From NCBI RefSeq assembly GCF_030272615.1, contig NC_081406.1, positions 139,153,361 to 139,217,360 on the forward strand: a stretch of 64,000 bases of DNA, written 5' to 3'. The notes under the pieces were generated by a model that saw nothing but the letters and a program-made list of their open reading frames with translations, was not told the DNA's origin and did not search any database. Origin of the DNA: Cryptomeria japonica (Eukaryota > Streptophyta > Pinopsida > Cupressales > Cupressaceae). This document shows positions 11,255 to 24,090 of this stretch, piece by piece; within the stretch, counting starts at the first letter, position 1; each line of letters begins with the position of its first letter. Position numbers and translations under genes: made by a program.

Positions 11255-14200
11255 ATCTAGCCCCCACTTTAGCGAGAGTATGAACTTACATTCATACGAA
11301 CAATATAGTATGGAGAAGACAAAGTCCTTTCATCAATACATTGAAGAGAGGATGACATAAAGTTGAGAAATGTGATAGCCCCCAGGATTAGGATCCTACC
11401 AATGTTAGGATAAAAGTGCTAAATGCATAAGATATGTGGCAAGAAGGAACATACATACATATGTATCTATAAGCTATCAAACACAAGGATGCGACCACAT
11501 ACTATATGCTAAAACAACTATAATTAGAAAAATAATATGGTCAACATCCAAACATACATGAAGCATATACAATAAACAAAAGCATACAATAGCCTCTTAA
11601 ACTAGTAAGATCCAAAAATTATTACTAGGATCCATACCAAAAACAACATTCACAAGTCACATGCTAGCAAAATCTATTGTTTAGTAGGTGACTCATGAAC
11701 AAGTGAAATCATTAGAAGCTAGTAAGATTCACATATTTACTAGGTGAGTTTCACAAGTATCAAATAAAAACAACACATGCCAGCTATATCTATAGATTTA
11801 GGAGGTGCGTTGCAAGTCAACAATATAAAAAATTATGGGCCAAGAAAAATATATTGTTTGTTGGGCACCTTTGATAAAATGTTGTAAGGATGATCAAAAA
11901 GTATTGCGACAAAGCAAAAAAATTGTGGTGTGCGAATGAAGTTAATCACACAATAGACTGCTTGCCCTCACTTTAAAGTAATTGTTAATTCCAATAGGGA
12001 GAAATTATCGTGATACATGCAAAACAAACACAATGTGACAATAGATTTCCCCCATGATGAGCAAACCAAGGTGATGCCACAAGAAACATCATACAATAGC
12101 ACATAAGGGATCCAAAGACCTAGGGTCAGTGTGAATATGTGATAAATGATGTAAACATAATTCCCTAGATATTGTGGAACTACAAGTACAAAGGAAGAAG
12201 AGGACATGAAAAAAAATTAGAATTTTGGGTCAACATGGAAGAGACCTAAATGTCTAGATGCCTTGCATCATCCTCAAAAGGCATACAAAATTGCATTTAT
12301 GATAAATGGAAGAACGAAGATACATAAAGAGGAACGTCACAATAGATTCGTTCGCGTTGTATCCTTGCACTAATAAGAGCATCAAGGGTCATCCAATGGG
12401 AACTAATAAACAAAATACACACCAAGAAACACATTACAGAAATAATTGTACATGTAAGCATAACACAAATGACAAATGGTACCGTGCTTGCGAGTCGGTC
12501 TATAGAAAATAGTCTAAATCCCAATCTTTCTCATCATAAAGAGATGGCGAGCAAGATGTTAGAGGGACTAAAACAAGATTAGTACATGGAGAGGGGTATG
12601 GTTTGATACATGATGGATTATTTACTAGAGAAGGATCATCATGCACTCCCCCAAAAGCCGAGTCCATTAATTATGTGAAAATCAAGGTCAATATTGAATT
12701 GTTTTCCAATGGTTCAAGCATGTCACCTAAATAATTGTCTGAATACACCACAATGGTGATATGAATGTGCTCATAGCATGGTCACAACCATTATCAATCA
12801 CAAAAGAAGAAATCTTTAAGAGGAGGAATAGAAGAATCCCATGGATAGGATGATGATGAAGGCAACACGTGCTTAATTTTTTGGATTGGTTGGGAAGAGT
12901 AGAGCTCATGCTTACACTTGGACAACATGGTGAAGAATAATGGGGTTTTGGGGATGACAAAGATGGTTAAGGGAATGAAATGAAGCCAATATCTGACCAC
13001 ATAGGAGAAGTATTATTAGGGAAGGGTTCACTCCTTGTATCAAGTTGGCTAGCCAAAGAACAACATTGTCTCTTGCATTCTTTCACATTTTGATTGTCTT
13101 GTATAATTTAGAGCATGTGTAGGAGAACTAGGGTGTTTCCCAAAGTTCATTCCTTTTCTTCCTTTATTCAAGGAATGGGAGAAAGAATAGAAGAAAATCG
13201 ACAAAGGTTGATAAACAACAAGTAAAGTCTCCTTGCAACAGACTAATTTATTTTAGACTATGAAGAGACAAATTAAACAAAAGAAATCCTTGAAGTGTGT
13301 GGAGGTCTAGTCAATGTTAGGTGTTTTCCTTGTGGTCCTAGTTAGGATGGTAGAGTTGGAACCTCAACATAGATGATAGATGCTTAAGGTTTAGGAAGGA
13401 CACTTAGCTTAGGCTATGGGCCACTCATAGCCAAAGAAGATTGAGGCGCCTCAAGAGCAACATCTAGAATGATAGACGAGGAGATATAGATAGACAACTA
13501 AGAACTTTGACTAGCTTTGATTTTTTATTAGAGAGAAGAAAATCATTGTGGGGCTAAATAGGCTCAACTAGTCAAGGCAAGAAGTAATCAAGTGAAATGT
13601 TCCACTAAGGCACAAGGGTCGAAACCCATTGTATTGTACAGTGTGCACCTATCCTTCAAATAAAAAATTTAGACACTTATGGATTACAAACAACACCATC
13701 CTCATCGAAGTGAGTCACAAGTGACTCAACTTCACGCGAAATTGGTACAAAGTTAGAATTATGGTAAAAGATACATCCATTATTTGTAGTTCAACCTAGA
13801 CAAGAAGAGTCAAGGCACCAATAGTAGGGTGAGTGGAACCATCATGCATTCTAAGCGAGACTTCCAATTTATTGTACTTGACTTGGTACAAGTCACACAT
13901 AGAGGAACTCCTCCATAACGACATTCACTAGACACATAAGATCAATGATCACTCCTCATATGGGTTTGTCATTACTTTTGGTAGTATGTAAAGAGGACCA
14001 TTATAGGTGCATGAGTAGATGCATCAATGTGGGTGAAGGTAATATCTAGTTCAAATTTAGCCTGTTCTTGATGAGGGTGTGCATCTAACATAGAAACGAT
14101 GTCGTCTAATGATTTGTTTTGATGATCGAAAGTTATGGAAAATGTACTGTATCAACATATAAGGTTAGCTAAATGGTGAGGTGCAGGTTAGTATTGTAGT

Positions 14201-15012
14201 GTCATGAATTGTACACCTTTAATTAGGGTGTCCAATTTCACACTCTCCTAACACTCATTTTAGTATTTCCCATTCCTCTGTGCATTATGGGAGCTTTATT
14301 GATTTAAATTAATATTTAATTCAATAGTAATGAGTCTTATTCTACTTTCATACATCAACACTATACTATTTGGTCCCTTAATTCTAGGTGTTCCCTTTAT
14401 CTTTTATTATCCCGATTTATTATAAATCCTACCCCATTTCAAATCTCAAGACATGTTTTCTGCATCGAAACAATATATGTTTTTATACACATCTATTTTC
14501 GACATTAGAACCCTTTTATCTTGCATTCATAAAAGTTGGGCATGAAGGTATAATCAATTCAACCAATCATTTCCATTTCATTTTTTAATTCAACTCAAGG
14601 GTTAATTCCAAACCTAGAGTTTGACTTAGGCAAATCCCTATCAACAACACTGTTTCCTCTCTTTCTGTGTGTAGGTGATAGTTTCAAGAGCCATAATTAC
14701 ATAATCAGGTAGAGTAGACAAAGAGGATTAGATCTAGCTTTTGTAGGAGTGAAAAGCGGAGGACTGGGTTAGCCCAAGCGAACTAGTCCTGGGAGCCATT
14801 ATCATAGCTTCTGGCATAGATTCTAGGTAGCATTCTGATTCCAAGAGCTTCCTTTTTGTCTACATCCAACAACTAGAGGACAGGGTCACCCCAAGCTCCT
14901 TGGTCCTATACTTTCGAGATAGGTTTTTAGGCATAGGTTCATCTATACTCTCTCACCTCAAATCCAACTCCGTGTCTAGATATTGCATTTGTAACTTGCT
15001 GTTTACGCTATT

Positions 15013-15881
15013 TTATGCTATTTTTCCATCGTTTGCCTTAGATCTAGCATTCAAAACATATTCTTTCAGTTGCATCTTCAACTCAATCAAAATGAATAGA
15101 ATATAATTAGTATTCGACCCTCTTCCTAATATAATTGAGGTTGAATCTATTGAGTTCATTCTTCTTTTAATGTGATGTTTGTGAAATAGGTTATTTGCAT
15201 AGCTAAACTTGTGAACCCTATTCCCAACCAAAATAGGTATGATTTGTAGGTTTTGATTTGGTGGTGCTACAATTTTTTTTTTATCATTTGCACCAACTAC
15301 TTGAATAACATTAGAGTTCATGACATCCTACACTTTATGCTTAAGATGCTTACATCACTCAATATCATACCTAGGTGCTCAATGACATGGACAAAAGGCC
15401 TTTGAGTCAGAAGGAGGTAGCGGTTTGGTAGTATCAATAGGGAAAATAGGAGGATGCTAAATCAAGTTATTGTTAAGAAGCTACAACCTGATGGAATGAA
15501 GGTATTCAAAAAGTTGGGAGAATTGCCAAGTATTTTATCTATGTTGATAGGTGGCCCCAATAGAAGATGTTGTGGTTGCAACCTATGATTGATTGAATGT
15601 TGTTGGAATGAATTAATTTTAATGATCTTTTTTGTTTTTCTTTTTTAATGATTGATAATTTCGAGTAGTAGTCTCAAACTGACCAATGAGAGTTGACAGG
15701 GAAGAGACCTCATGCTAGTTAATCAACAGTTGGTAGTCACAAAGAGTTATGTAAAGATGTGTGAATGTGGAATATTACATGAACACTGTTTTATCTTGAA
15801 TGTGTAGTTGGAGGTTTCCAATGAAAATCCGTTGTACATCTACATTCGAAAGATAATACTGGATTTGAGAGAAGATATCTT
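15013..15881 (-). pseudogene. Gag C-terminal part of the gypsy relic
   Basis: Continuation of the split gag on the other side of the copia. Near 15340-15400 (minus) the residues APRYDIE-CKHLKHKV-D followed by MNSNVIQVV match the region in plant gypsy gags that ends with a CxxH..A.GH..xxC-type cluster and a DLIDxxxI tail. The open stretch 15013-15321 encodes 102 codons of tail. Earlier parts contain TAG stops. Assignment is by pattern only. Confidence 0.5.
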
Positions 15882-15886
15882 AGTAA

Positions 15887-17202
15887 TGTTGGGCATTGCT
15901 GCTGCTAGGATATGTTGTTGTCATTGATGTCAACATATTCCTGTGATTTGTTACTCTAGCGATTGTAGATTGGTTTATTGGGATCATGGTTTGGTGTATG
16001 AAGTATTTATAGTGTCATTATATCTTTATGTATTGGTTTCAGTGATTCAAAAAGCTTAATTGATCATATCATATGATCCGGTTTGTAGTTTATTTTTCTA
16101 ATCAGTGCTTGGCAGAGTTTGGTATTTCCTCTGATATATTCCGGTGTGATCAGATCTTGAGTTGAGCTCTTGGGAGATTGTTTGGGATGGTCTTGTGTAT
16201 CTTCATTTCAGATAGTTCATGATTTGGTGACAATTGCTGTTGTTTGAGTGTTCTTGAAGTTCAGATGTTGATCGATGAAGATTTGATAAGTGGTGTTGGT
16301 GTAGCTATTGCTGGTGTTTCCTAATTGTGTCCTATTTGTTTTGATGATCTGCATTGATCATTGTGTGATTTTTTGGTGATTTTGCTGAACTGGTGATGTT
16401 CTTCATGTTATGCGGTATTCTTGGTGTTGTAGCGTGTTGTGGTTGATCTTGGGGAGATTTCCAACTGTGTTGTGTCTTTGGAGATTTAATTTAGGTCAAT
16501 GTTATATCATGTATATCATTATATTAGTTTGATGGTCGATCTTTGTATCGTGTGGAGTAATTTTGTAATTAGGTGTTGAGAGTTTAGCCGACCTTGTTGT
16601 CAAGGTTGATGAATTGTATAAATAGGTGGTATAGTCATATAATTTAGGTGTCGATGTCGTGTCTACATTATCAGAGAGTGAAAAAGGGTGCGAACAAGCG
16701 AATACATCCTTCAACATTGAGATTGAACATAGATTGAACTGATGCAGAGCAGACATATGTTCTTAACCAAAACTATCATCTAGCATTAACACATGTTGTT
16801 ATTGCAGTTCATTTGATTCTGGATTGTTATCTGAACATTTTGTAAGTCAGTGAGACTTCCTTGTAAGGTAGTAAACCTTTTCTGATGGTTGTAGCCTTCT
16901 GAGTTGTTGTATCTTGACTGTAAGCTCTAGGAAGTGTGGTCGAATGCTGGTGCATTCACCATTGTAATATATTCACATACTAGTGTAGAGTATCATCTTA
17001 TTGTTGGTAGGTTCCCACCGTGGTTTTTCTCTTAACCATGTTTTCCACGGCAAAATCTTGATGTTGTGTGTTGTGCTATCTATTTACTTATCTTTGTTGT
17101 TGTTGTAGTTTATTAGATTTCTATTTGTGGTTATGTTTAATAATTCAGTGAGAAATGATTCACCCCCCACCTCTCAGTTTCCCTTCATTGTTGTTGCCAA
17201 TA
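15887..17202 (+). repeat. 5' LTR of the plus-strand copia
   Basis: 1316 bases, starting TGTTGGGC. The end is CCAATA where the 3' LTR has GGCAACA, so the terminal CA has mutated to TA. A TATA box (TATAAATAGG) lies at 16617-16626, and a C-rich run (CACCCCCCACC) precedes the 3' end. Confidence 0.88.
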
Positions 17203-17204
17203 CT

Positions 17205-17216
17205 TGGTATCATAGC
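17205..17216 (+). other. Primer-binding site of the plus-strand copia
   Basis: TGGTATCATAGC two bases after the LTR matches the 3' end complement of initiator methionine tRNA used by plant copia elements (TGGTATCAGAGC), with one G-to-T change. Confidence 0.8.
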
Positions 17217-17258
17217 TATATCTTCTAGAAGAAGCTTAGCCACTTGAGGTGATCTGGG

Positions 17259-18245
17259 ATGGCAACTGGAAGTGGAAGTGTTATCTTTAAGAAGGAGAGT
17301 CCAAGATTTGATGGAAGTAACTATGCTATATGGAAGAATTGGATAGAGGTACACTTGAAATGTCTTGGAGAAGATTACTGGAAGATTACTAAGAATGCCT
17401 ATTCTATTCCTTAGAATGGATTGGCTATTGTCGATGAGATCAAGGAAGCTGAAAATAACATTAGAGTGAAGGAAACATTGTTGAGTGTCCTGATTGATTC
17501 AGAGATGACTAATGTAATGGGACTTCAGGCTACACATGAGATCTAGGAGAAGCTTGAAACCTTGTATGAAGGAGATAAACAAGTCAAAGTTGCTAAGTTG
17601 CAGAGTTTAAAAGGGAAGTATGAGATGTTGAGGATGAGAGAAGATGAGAACATAAATTCCTTTATGGCTAAGGTGGATGAACTTGTCCTAGACCTATCAG
17701 ATGTGCTGGTGGAACCCTTGAACAAGATGAAATTGTTGCTAAGATGCCGAGATCATTGCATCCCGCTTACAAACATAAGGTAGTTGCTATTGATGAGATC
17801 CCGAGTGTGACTACTATGACAAGATATATGATAGTTGGAAAGATTGCTGCATTTGAACTGAGCAAGTTTGGTGAATGATAAGGAAAGTCTGAGACAACAT
17901 TTAGAGCATCTATATCCAGGAAGTAGAAGTATGATCCTGAAGAATGCAGAATATCCAAATATGAAAGAGAGAGAAGAAAGATGGAAGATAAAGAAAGAGA
18001 ATTGGATGATCTTGAAGCATTGATTGCTTGGAGATTGCCTAAGGGAGTTGGTAAGTATGATGGAAAATTGCCTCTTAAATGTTTCTCTTTTAATAAGATA
18101 GGATATTTTGCTTCTAGATGCCTAGAGAGAATGGGTAAATATGATAGGCATGCTAAATTTGATAAGCATGATAGGAATGATATATATGAGAAGCACGATA
18201 AGTATGATATGCCTTACAAGTCTAATTGGAAGTATAAGAATTAGA
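17259..18245 (+). pseudogene. Copia gag (broken)
   Basis: Frame from ATG 17259 with RFDGSNYAIWKNWIEVHL, the conserved opening of copia gag (UBN2-type) domains. In-frame TAG stops fall at PxNGL and EIxEKL, where Trp is expected, and frame changes follow. The nucleocapsid knuckle near 18078-18125 reads CFSFNKIGYFASRC instead of CxxCx4Hx4C: the second Cys is Phe and the His is Tyr, so zinc binding is lost. Confidence 0.8.
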
Positions 18246-19510
18246 AGAACTGTTATTATGCTATTGATGAAGGTGTTACAGATGAAGAATCAAAAGGAGA
18301 TGAAGTTGTCTTTATTTCTATTAAAGAGGATGGACCAGTACCTATTGATTCCACAAGATGCACTACTGAGGAGAAAGATCTAGTTGCTAAAGTTGAAGAG
18401 AAAGATGAATGGGTAATTGATAGCAGTTGTTCACATCATATGACCAGTGATAAAAGCAAATTTGTGAATATGTCAAGGTATGATGGTGGAATAGTAAGAT
18501 TTGGGGATGAGAAAGCCTGTGTGATTCATGGTAGAGGCTCTATTTCCTTTAATGGTAAGCATAACATTGATGATGTATTGTATGTTGAAGGTTTGAAGCA
18601 TAATATTTTAAGTGTTGGGCAGATGGTTGACAAAGGTTATGATTTACAATTCAAGAATGGAAAATGCAAGATCCTAAATGCCTCCGATATAGAGATTGCA
18701 TCGGGAACTAAGACTGAAGGTAATATATTTTATTTGAATGCTGGTGAGAAACGTTGCTTGATTGATTAGATTTATGAAAGTTGGTTGTGGCATAGGATAA
18801 CGTGTCATGTTAATTTTGATTCAATGATTAAGATCATTTCTATTCAAGCTGTTAGAGATTTGCTTAAAATTGTTAAGCCTGCTAATCTGGTATGTAAAGA
18901 ATGTCAATTGGGTAAGCAAACAAGAATTTCTTTGAAGAGTAAGTAGTATACATCTGATGGATTTCTAGATCTTATGTGTATTGACCTATGTGGACCTACA
19001 AATGTTAGAAGTGTGTAGGGTGACATATATTTTATGTTACTTATTGATGATTAATTTAGAATGATGTGGGTTGTCTTTTTGAAGGTGAAATCAGAAGCAT
19101 TAGATAAATTCAAGATATTCAAAGCAAAGGTTGAGACTGCGACATGATGGAAGGTGAAATGTCTGAGATCTAACAAAGGAGGAGAATTTTTTCTGGTGAG
19201 TTTAATTCATCATGTGATAAGCATGGGATTATAATACAATTATCTTCTCCTAGAATCCCACAACTGAATGGAGTTGTTGAAAGGAAGAACAAGACTATCT
19301 TGGATGCTGCAAGGACTATGCCGATTAAAGGGAATGTTCCAAAGATCTATTGGAGAGAATCCTTTAGCACTACTGTTTACACATTCAACCAAGTACATAT
19401 AAAAGATGATATCGGTAATAATCCTTATGAGACATGGTTTGGTCATGTTCCCACTGTGAGATATTTCAAAATTTTTGGTAGCAAGTGTTATATCAAGAGA
19501 GATGATGATA
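18246..19510 (+). pseudogene. Copia protease and integrase (broken)
   Basis: The protease motif at 18407-18447 reads WVIDSSCSHHMT, with DSG changed to DSS. The integrase zinc region follows (HVNFDS ... CKECQLGKQ), then the catalytic core CIDLCGP. The second catalytic position reads RSNKGGEF where the family has RSDxGGEF, so Asp has become Asn. At least four in-frame stops occur between 18769 and 19150. No activity is expected. Confidence 0.82.
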
Positions 19511-19849
19511 TATGAAAGTGTGATGCAAGAAGTGATGAAAGAATTTTCTTGGGATATTCAACAAAGAGAAAAGCCTACCGATGCTACAATAAGAGATTGA
19601 TAAAGATAGTGGAAAGTACAGATGTGAAGGTTGATGAGAACCATGGAAAAGAGATCAGAGCATGCATTCAGATGTTGCTACTGTCGGTGAAGAGGTGCAG
19701 GAATCGAAAAATCAAAATAAAGGCTATGGAAGGTGTGATGAGTAGAAAAAGGCTAGCTACTGAAGAGGTATGTTTGATTTCTAAATTGAACCTAAAGTTG
19801 TTGTTGAAGCTTGTAAAGATGAAAATTGGATAAAGGCTATGGAAGAATT

Positions 19850-20820
19850 ATTATATCAGATTGAGAAGAATGACACATGGGAGCTTGTGCCTAGATCTAA
19901 ACATAAGAATGTGATTGGTACTAAATGGGTATCCAGGAACAAATTGGATGAAGCTGATGAAGTCAGAAATAAAGAAAGATTGGTATGCAAAGGATATTCA
20001 TAGAAAGAAGGAATTGATTATGAGGAGACTTTTTCTATGGTGGCTAGACTTGAAGTTGTTAGATTATTGCTTGCATATATTGCCTAAAAATATTTCAAGG
20101 TATATCAGATGGATGTCAAGTCAGCCTTTTTGAATGGTGATCTTGAGGAAGAAGTCTACATTGAGAAACCTGATAGATTTTCATTATCAGATTATGGTGA
20201 CATGGTATGCAAACTAAAGAAAGCTCTTAATGGATTGAAACAAGCCCCTAGAGCCTAGTATGATAGATTGGATAAATAATTGCTGAAATTAGGATTTAAT
20301 AAAGGTACTGCTGACAATAATCTGTATTTCAAGATTGAAAATTATAACATCTTAATTGTTGAAGTTTTTGTTGATGATATTATCTTTGGAGGAGATGATA
20401 ACTTGACTATGAATTTTTCTGGTGATATGCATAAAGAATTTGAAATGTCTATGATAGGAGAGATGAAATTTTTCTTAGGATTGCAGATTTCATAGAATGG
20501 AAAAGGTATATTTATATCTCAAACTAGATATGTGAAGGAATTGCTAAAGAAGTTTGGGTAAGAATACTCCAAGCTAATTGGAACTCCTATGGTGATTGGG
20601 TGCAAATTATCTAAAAATGATGAATCTCCAAAAGCTAATCAGACTTTGTATAGATCTATGGTTGGTGGACTGCTATATCTTACTCAGACTAGACCAGACA
20701 TTATGCATGCTATGTGCATGGCTACTAGATATCAAGCTGATCCAAAAGAGAGTCATGTCACTGTTTTAAAAAGGATATTCATATTTTTGAAAGGAACAGT
20801 GGATTATAGTTTGTGATATC
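19850..20820 (+). pseudogene. Copia reverse transcriptase (broken)
   Basis: Conserved blocks in order: [33 protein letters not shown], the active site VFVDDIIF at about 20364-20387 (catalytic VDD intact), EMKFFLGLQIS, and SMVGGLLYLTQTRPDI. Frameshifts near 19980 and 20130 and TAG stops at several positions disrupt the frame. Confidence 0.85.
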
Positions 20821-21319
20821 CGAGGAATGATGATTTCATATCGTGTTCTTACATTGATGCTTATTGGGCTGGTGATATTGATGACCAGAAGAGTGCCTCC
20901 GGTGGTGCATTCTTTTTGGGTAAGAAATTGGTTTCATGGGCTAGTAAGAAACAAGATTCAGTGTCCCTATCTACTTTTGAAGCTGAGTAGATTGCTACTG
21001 CTAGCAATTGCACTCAGGTAGTTTGGATGAAGCAAATGTTGTAGGATATCAGAGTTATCTATGATTAACATACTGCCATATATTGTTATAATTCCAATTC
21101 TATCAATATGTCAAAGAACTCGGTGCAACATTACAAAACTAAACATGTGTCAATCAAGTATCATTTCTTGAGAGAAAAAGTTATTGAAGAGGAAGTAAAG
21201 CTAGAATATGTGTCTACAAAGGAACAAATTGCTGATATCTTCACTAAGCCTTTACCTGTAGATACATTTGTCTATTTGAGAGATAAGTTAGGGGTATATA
21301 CCCCTCTTGATGAGAACTA
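20821..21319 (+). pseudogene. Copia RNase H (broken)
   Basis: Contains the typical end-of-polyprotein blocks DQKSASGGAFFLG, SWASKKQ, FEAE, then KHVSIKYHFLREKV and EQIADIFTKPLP, ending at 21319. Stops at AE*IAT and in the following segment break the frame, but the order and spacing are those of copia RNase H. Confidence 0.82.
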
Positions 21320-21473
21320 GATGCATTGAGTTGCATTAATCCAGTGGACTTCACAGCCTTATCCTTCTATCTGGATTGATGAGTTGGTGTTGCTACTCTA
21401 ATGGAGTAGTTAGTGTGTTTTAGGGGGAGAGTAAGTTTGGTTTTCTATTTTGAAGACCTTTGTCATTGATGTC

Positions 21474-21484
21474 AAAAGGGAGAT
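21474..21484 (+). other. Polypurine tract of the plus-strand copia
   Basis: AAAAGGGAGAT lies directly against the TG of the 3' LTR, the position and composition expected for the plus-strand primer. Confidence 0.75.
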
Positions 21485-22790
21485 TGTTGGGTATTACTAC
21501 TGCTAGGATACATTGTTGTCATTGATGTCAACATATTCCTATGATTTATTGCTCTAGTGATTGTAGATTGGTTTATTGGGATCATGGTTTGGTGTATGGA
21601 GTATTTCTAGTGTCATTACATATTTTTGCATTGCTTTCAGTGATCTGGAAATCTTAATTGATCATATCATATGATCCGGTTTGCAATTTGTTTTTCTGAT
21701 AAGTGCTTTGCAGAGTTCGATATTTCCTCTGATATATTTCGGTGTGATTAGATCTTGGGAGATTTTTTTGGATGGTCTTGTGTATCTTCATTTCAGATGG
21801 TTTGTGATTTGGTGATAGTTGCTACTGTTCGAGTGTTCTTGAATTTCATATGTTTATCGATGAAGATTTTTGATAAGTGGTGTTGGTGCAACTATTGCTG
21901 ATGATTCTAACATGCTTGCTGGTGTTTCCTAATTGTGCTCTATTTGTTTTGATGATCCGCATTGATCATTGTGCGAGTTTTTGGTGATTTTGTTGAACCG
22001 GTGATGTTCTTCATGCTATGCGGTATTCTTGGTGATGTAGCATGTTGCGGTTGATCTTGGCGAGATTTCCAGTGGTGTTGCGTATTTGGAGATTTGATTT
22101 AGGTCCATGTTATATCATGTATATCATTATATTGGTTCAGTGGTCGATCTTTGTATCGTGTGATGTAATTTTGTAATTAGGTGTCGAGGGTTTAACCGAC
22201 CTTGTTTTCAAGGTTGATGAATTGTATAAATAGGTGTATAGTCATGTAATTTAGGTGTCAATGTTGTGTCTGCATTATCTAGGAGTGGAAAAGGGTGTGA
22301 ACAAGAGAATACATCCTTTGGAATTGAGATTGAACATAGATTGAAGTGATGTAGAGCAAACATATGTGCTTAACCAAAACTATCATTAGGCATTAGCAGA
22401 TGTTGTTATTGTAGTTCATTTGATTTCAGATTGTTATTGGATCATTTTGTAAGCCAGTGAGACTTCTTTGTAAGGTTGTAGCCTTCCAGGTTATTGTATC
22501 TTGAGCTGTAAGATCTAGGCAGTGTGCCTGAATGCTAGTGCATTCCCATTGTAATATATTCACTTACTAGTGTAGAGTATCATCTTATTGTGGGTAGGTT
22601 CCCACCATGGTTTTTCCCTTAACTAGGTTTTCCACATCAAAATATTGGTGTTGTGTGTTGTGCTATATATTTGCTTATCTTTGTTGTTGCTGTAGTTTAT
22701 CATATTTGTATTTGTGGTTAAGTTTAATAATTTGGTAAAAATTGATTCGAACCTCCTCCTCTCAGTTTTCCTTCATTGTTGTTGGCAACA
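21485..22790 (+). repeat. 3' LTR of the plus-strand copia
   Basis: 1306 bases, TGTTGGG to GGCAACA, the partner of 15887-17202. TATAAATAGG occurs at 22225-22234. Confidence 0.88.
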
Positions 22791-22997
22791 GGTAATGCCC
22801 TATAAAGTCATTTACTTTCTCTTATACCACTTGTTGACAATGAACCAAGTCATTCAATGTGACTTGAGGTCCAATGTTGGCTTAGAATTGTTGGAGGAAT
22901 TGATTGATAGGTTGTTGAAAAGAACGGATTGAGTTATTAGGAAACAAACAAAACTAGTTTAGAGTCATGTCTTTTAATGACCAAGGAAATACCTTAT

Positions 22998-23198
22998 CTA
23001 GTAGAGCATCTTTGAAAAGAAAACACTGCATAATGTGGTAAAGGATGACACATGGTTATTAGGGTTTCCTTTTCCATTGTACTTCTCAAAATGGGGCATT
23101 TCAAAGTTTGATGGAATTGAAGTTCTTAGGATAATGAATGACAATGAGCTACAAGTGTAATATGATGGAGCATTAGGTGGGATTGGATTTGAATTCAT
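22998..23198 (-). pseudogene. Gag fragment of the gypsy relic (N-terminal part)
   Basis: A 66-codon open stretch whose second half (NFEMPHFEKYNGKGNPNNHVS) is the conserved opening of the retrotransposon gag domain of plant Ty3/gypsy elements. A frame change near 23000 leads into further gag-like sequence (FPWSLKD-like) until the copia 3' LTR at 22790. The copia split the gene; the remainder continues on the far side at 15886. Confidence 0.6.
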
Positions 23199-23450
23199 AT
23201 TCGCTAATTGTTGTTGTAAAGAGTTTACATATTTTAATGTTTGATTAATGAAAAGATCGATATTTGTGAGGTGGTAGAATACAAATGAATAGAGCTAGCA
23301 ATAGTGCAATTAGCATTTTGGTAAGTGAATTATGGATGAGGTTGGATAACAATATGTTGGGAAACAACTGGATAGAAATTTTGAGAAGTAAATGAAAGGC
23401 CCAAGGAAGGTGGGAAAAAGCTATATTTCTTTATAGGATTCCCATATGCG

Positions 23451-24090
23451 ACCCCAAAACTAGTGTGAGCATGTTGTTACCAAACTATGTGAAATATTTG
23501 AAAATGGGGTTCGACTAGCTTAAACATGCAAACTAGGAACAATTTCCCACCATACATTCATTGGTGACCAACCAATTAGGCCCAATTTTAATCCCTTAGG
23601 AGAGTCAAACATTGTGGTTGATTGTTCTCTTTTTGATTGATATGATTGTATACCAACTAGTGTAAGAACTAGGTAAAATGTTAGGGAATTGACAAGCTTC
23701 AACATAAATAGAAAGACACAAAATAGAAAGTAAGCATAGAAAGACAAATCTGGAAATAAGACAGAAAAAGGAACCTATCATAAAAATTTGAGCTTGAGAA
23801 TGTTGGATCAATGTGCTAGGCGCCTTAGTCCCGATAGGTGTTCTGCAATCTGAGACTTTTGATTTTGGATCAGAATGCTCCTCAAATCACACTCTAAAAA
23901 ATTCAACTAAAAAGTGTTAGACGATTGTGCTAATTGTCAATTTCCATCAGTTTTGGATTGCTCAAATTTTGGAACTGTAGTTCTCAGTCTACTCTCTATA
24001 ACTCTTAGTAGTCAAATTTGAAACCTACACATAAAAAATAGGAAAAAAATAATTTTATCAGTTTTAGAATGAATATGCATTTTGAAATGC
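23451..24090. other. Unassigned DNA between the gypsy relic and the inverted repeat arm
   Basis: No recognisable domain or terminal repeat. The 5' LTR of the minus-strand gypsy would be expected here but its sequence does not match the putative 3' LTR edge at 11.25 kb. Confidence 0.35.

Larger units (their letters stand above)
15887..22790 (+). mobile_element. Ty1/copia LTR retrotransposon with both LTRs, inserted in the gypsy relic
   Basis: Two direct ~1.3 kb LTRs beginning TGTTGGG flank an internal region with primer-binding site, gag, protease, integrase, reverse transcriptase, RNase H and polypurine tract. That gene order defines Ty1/copia. Flanking bases are AGTAA (15882-15886) and GGTAA (22791-22795), a 5-bp target duplication with one change. 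By eye the LTRs agree at roughly nine positions in ten over their first 200 bases, so the insertion is old. Every reading frame has premature stops, mostly TAG, so it is non-autonomous now. It sits in opposite orientation inside gypsy gag. Confidence 0.9.
11255..23450 (-). mobile_element. Decayed Ty3/gypsy-type element (gag, protease traces), interrupted by a copia
   Basis: Minus-strand peptide traces give the family. At 22998-23198 there is MPHFEKYNGKGNPNNHV, matching the start of plant gypsy gag (PxFxKYDGKGDPxxH). Just past the copia insertion (15600-15886) gag-like sequence resumes. At 15013-15400 there is a region like the gag tail (APRYDIE.CKHLKHKV then MNSNVI). Near 13600-13870 there is a trace like the end of an aspartic-protease domain (HKCLNF). 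Only ~2.3 kb separates that from the putative LTR edge at 11.25 kb, too little for reverse transcriptase, RNase H and integrase, none of which I see. It is therefore internally deleted or a gag-only derivative. All frames carry stops and shifts. Confidence 0.55.

Noticed and set aside
12306-13000. Several short frames on both strands (65-77 codons)
   Set aside because: They lie in the degraded interior of the gypsy relic and do not match expected pol blocks.
17205-17216. tRNA-like sequence TGGTATCATAGC (also at 31906 and 40775)
   Set aside because: These are retroelement primer-binding sites next to LTR ends, not tRNA genes; no cloverleaf surrounds them.
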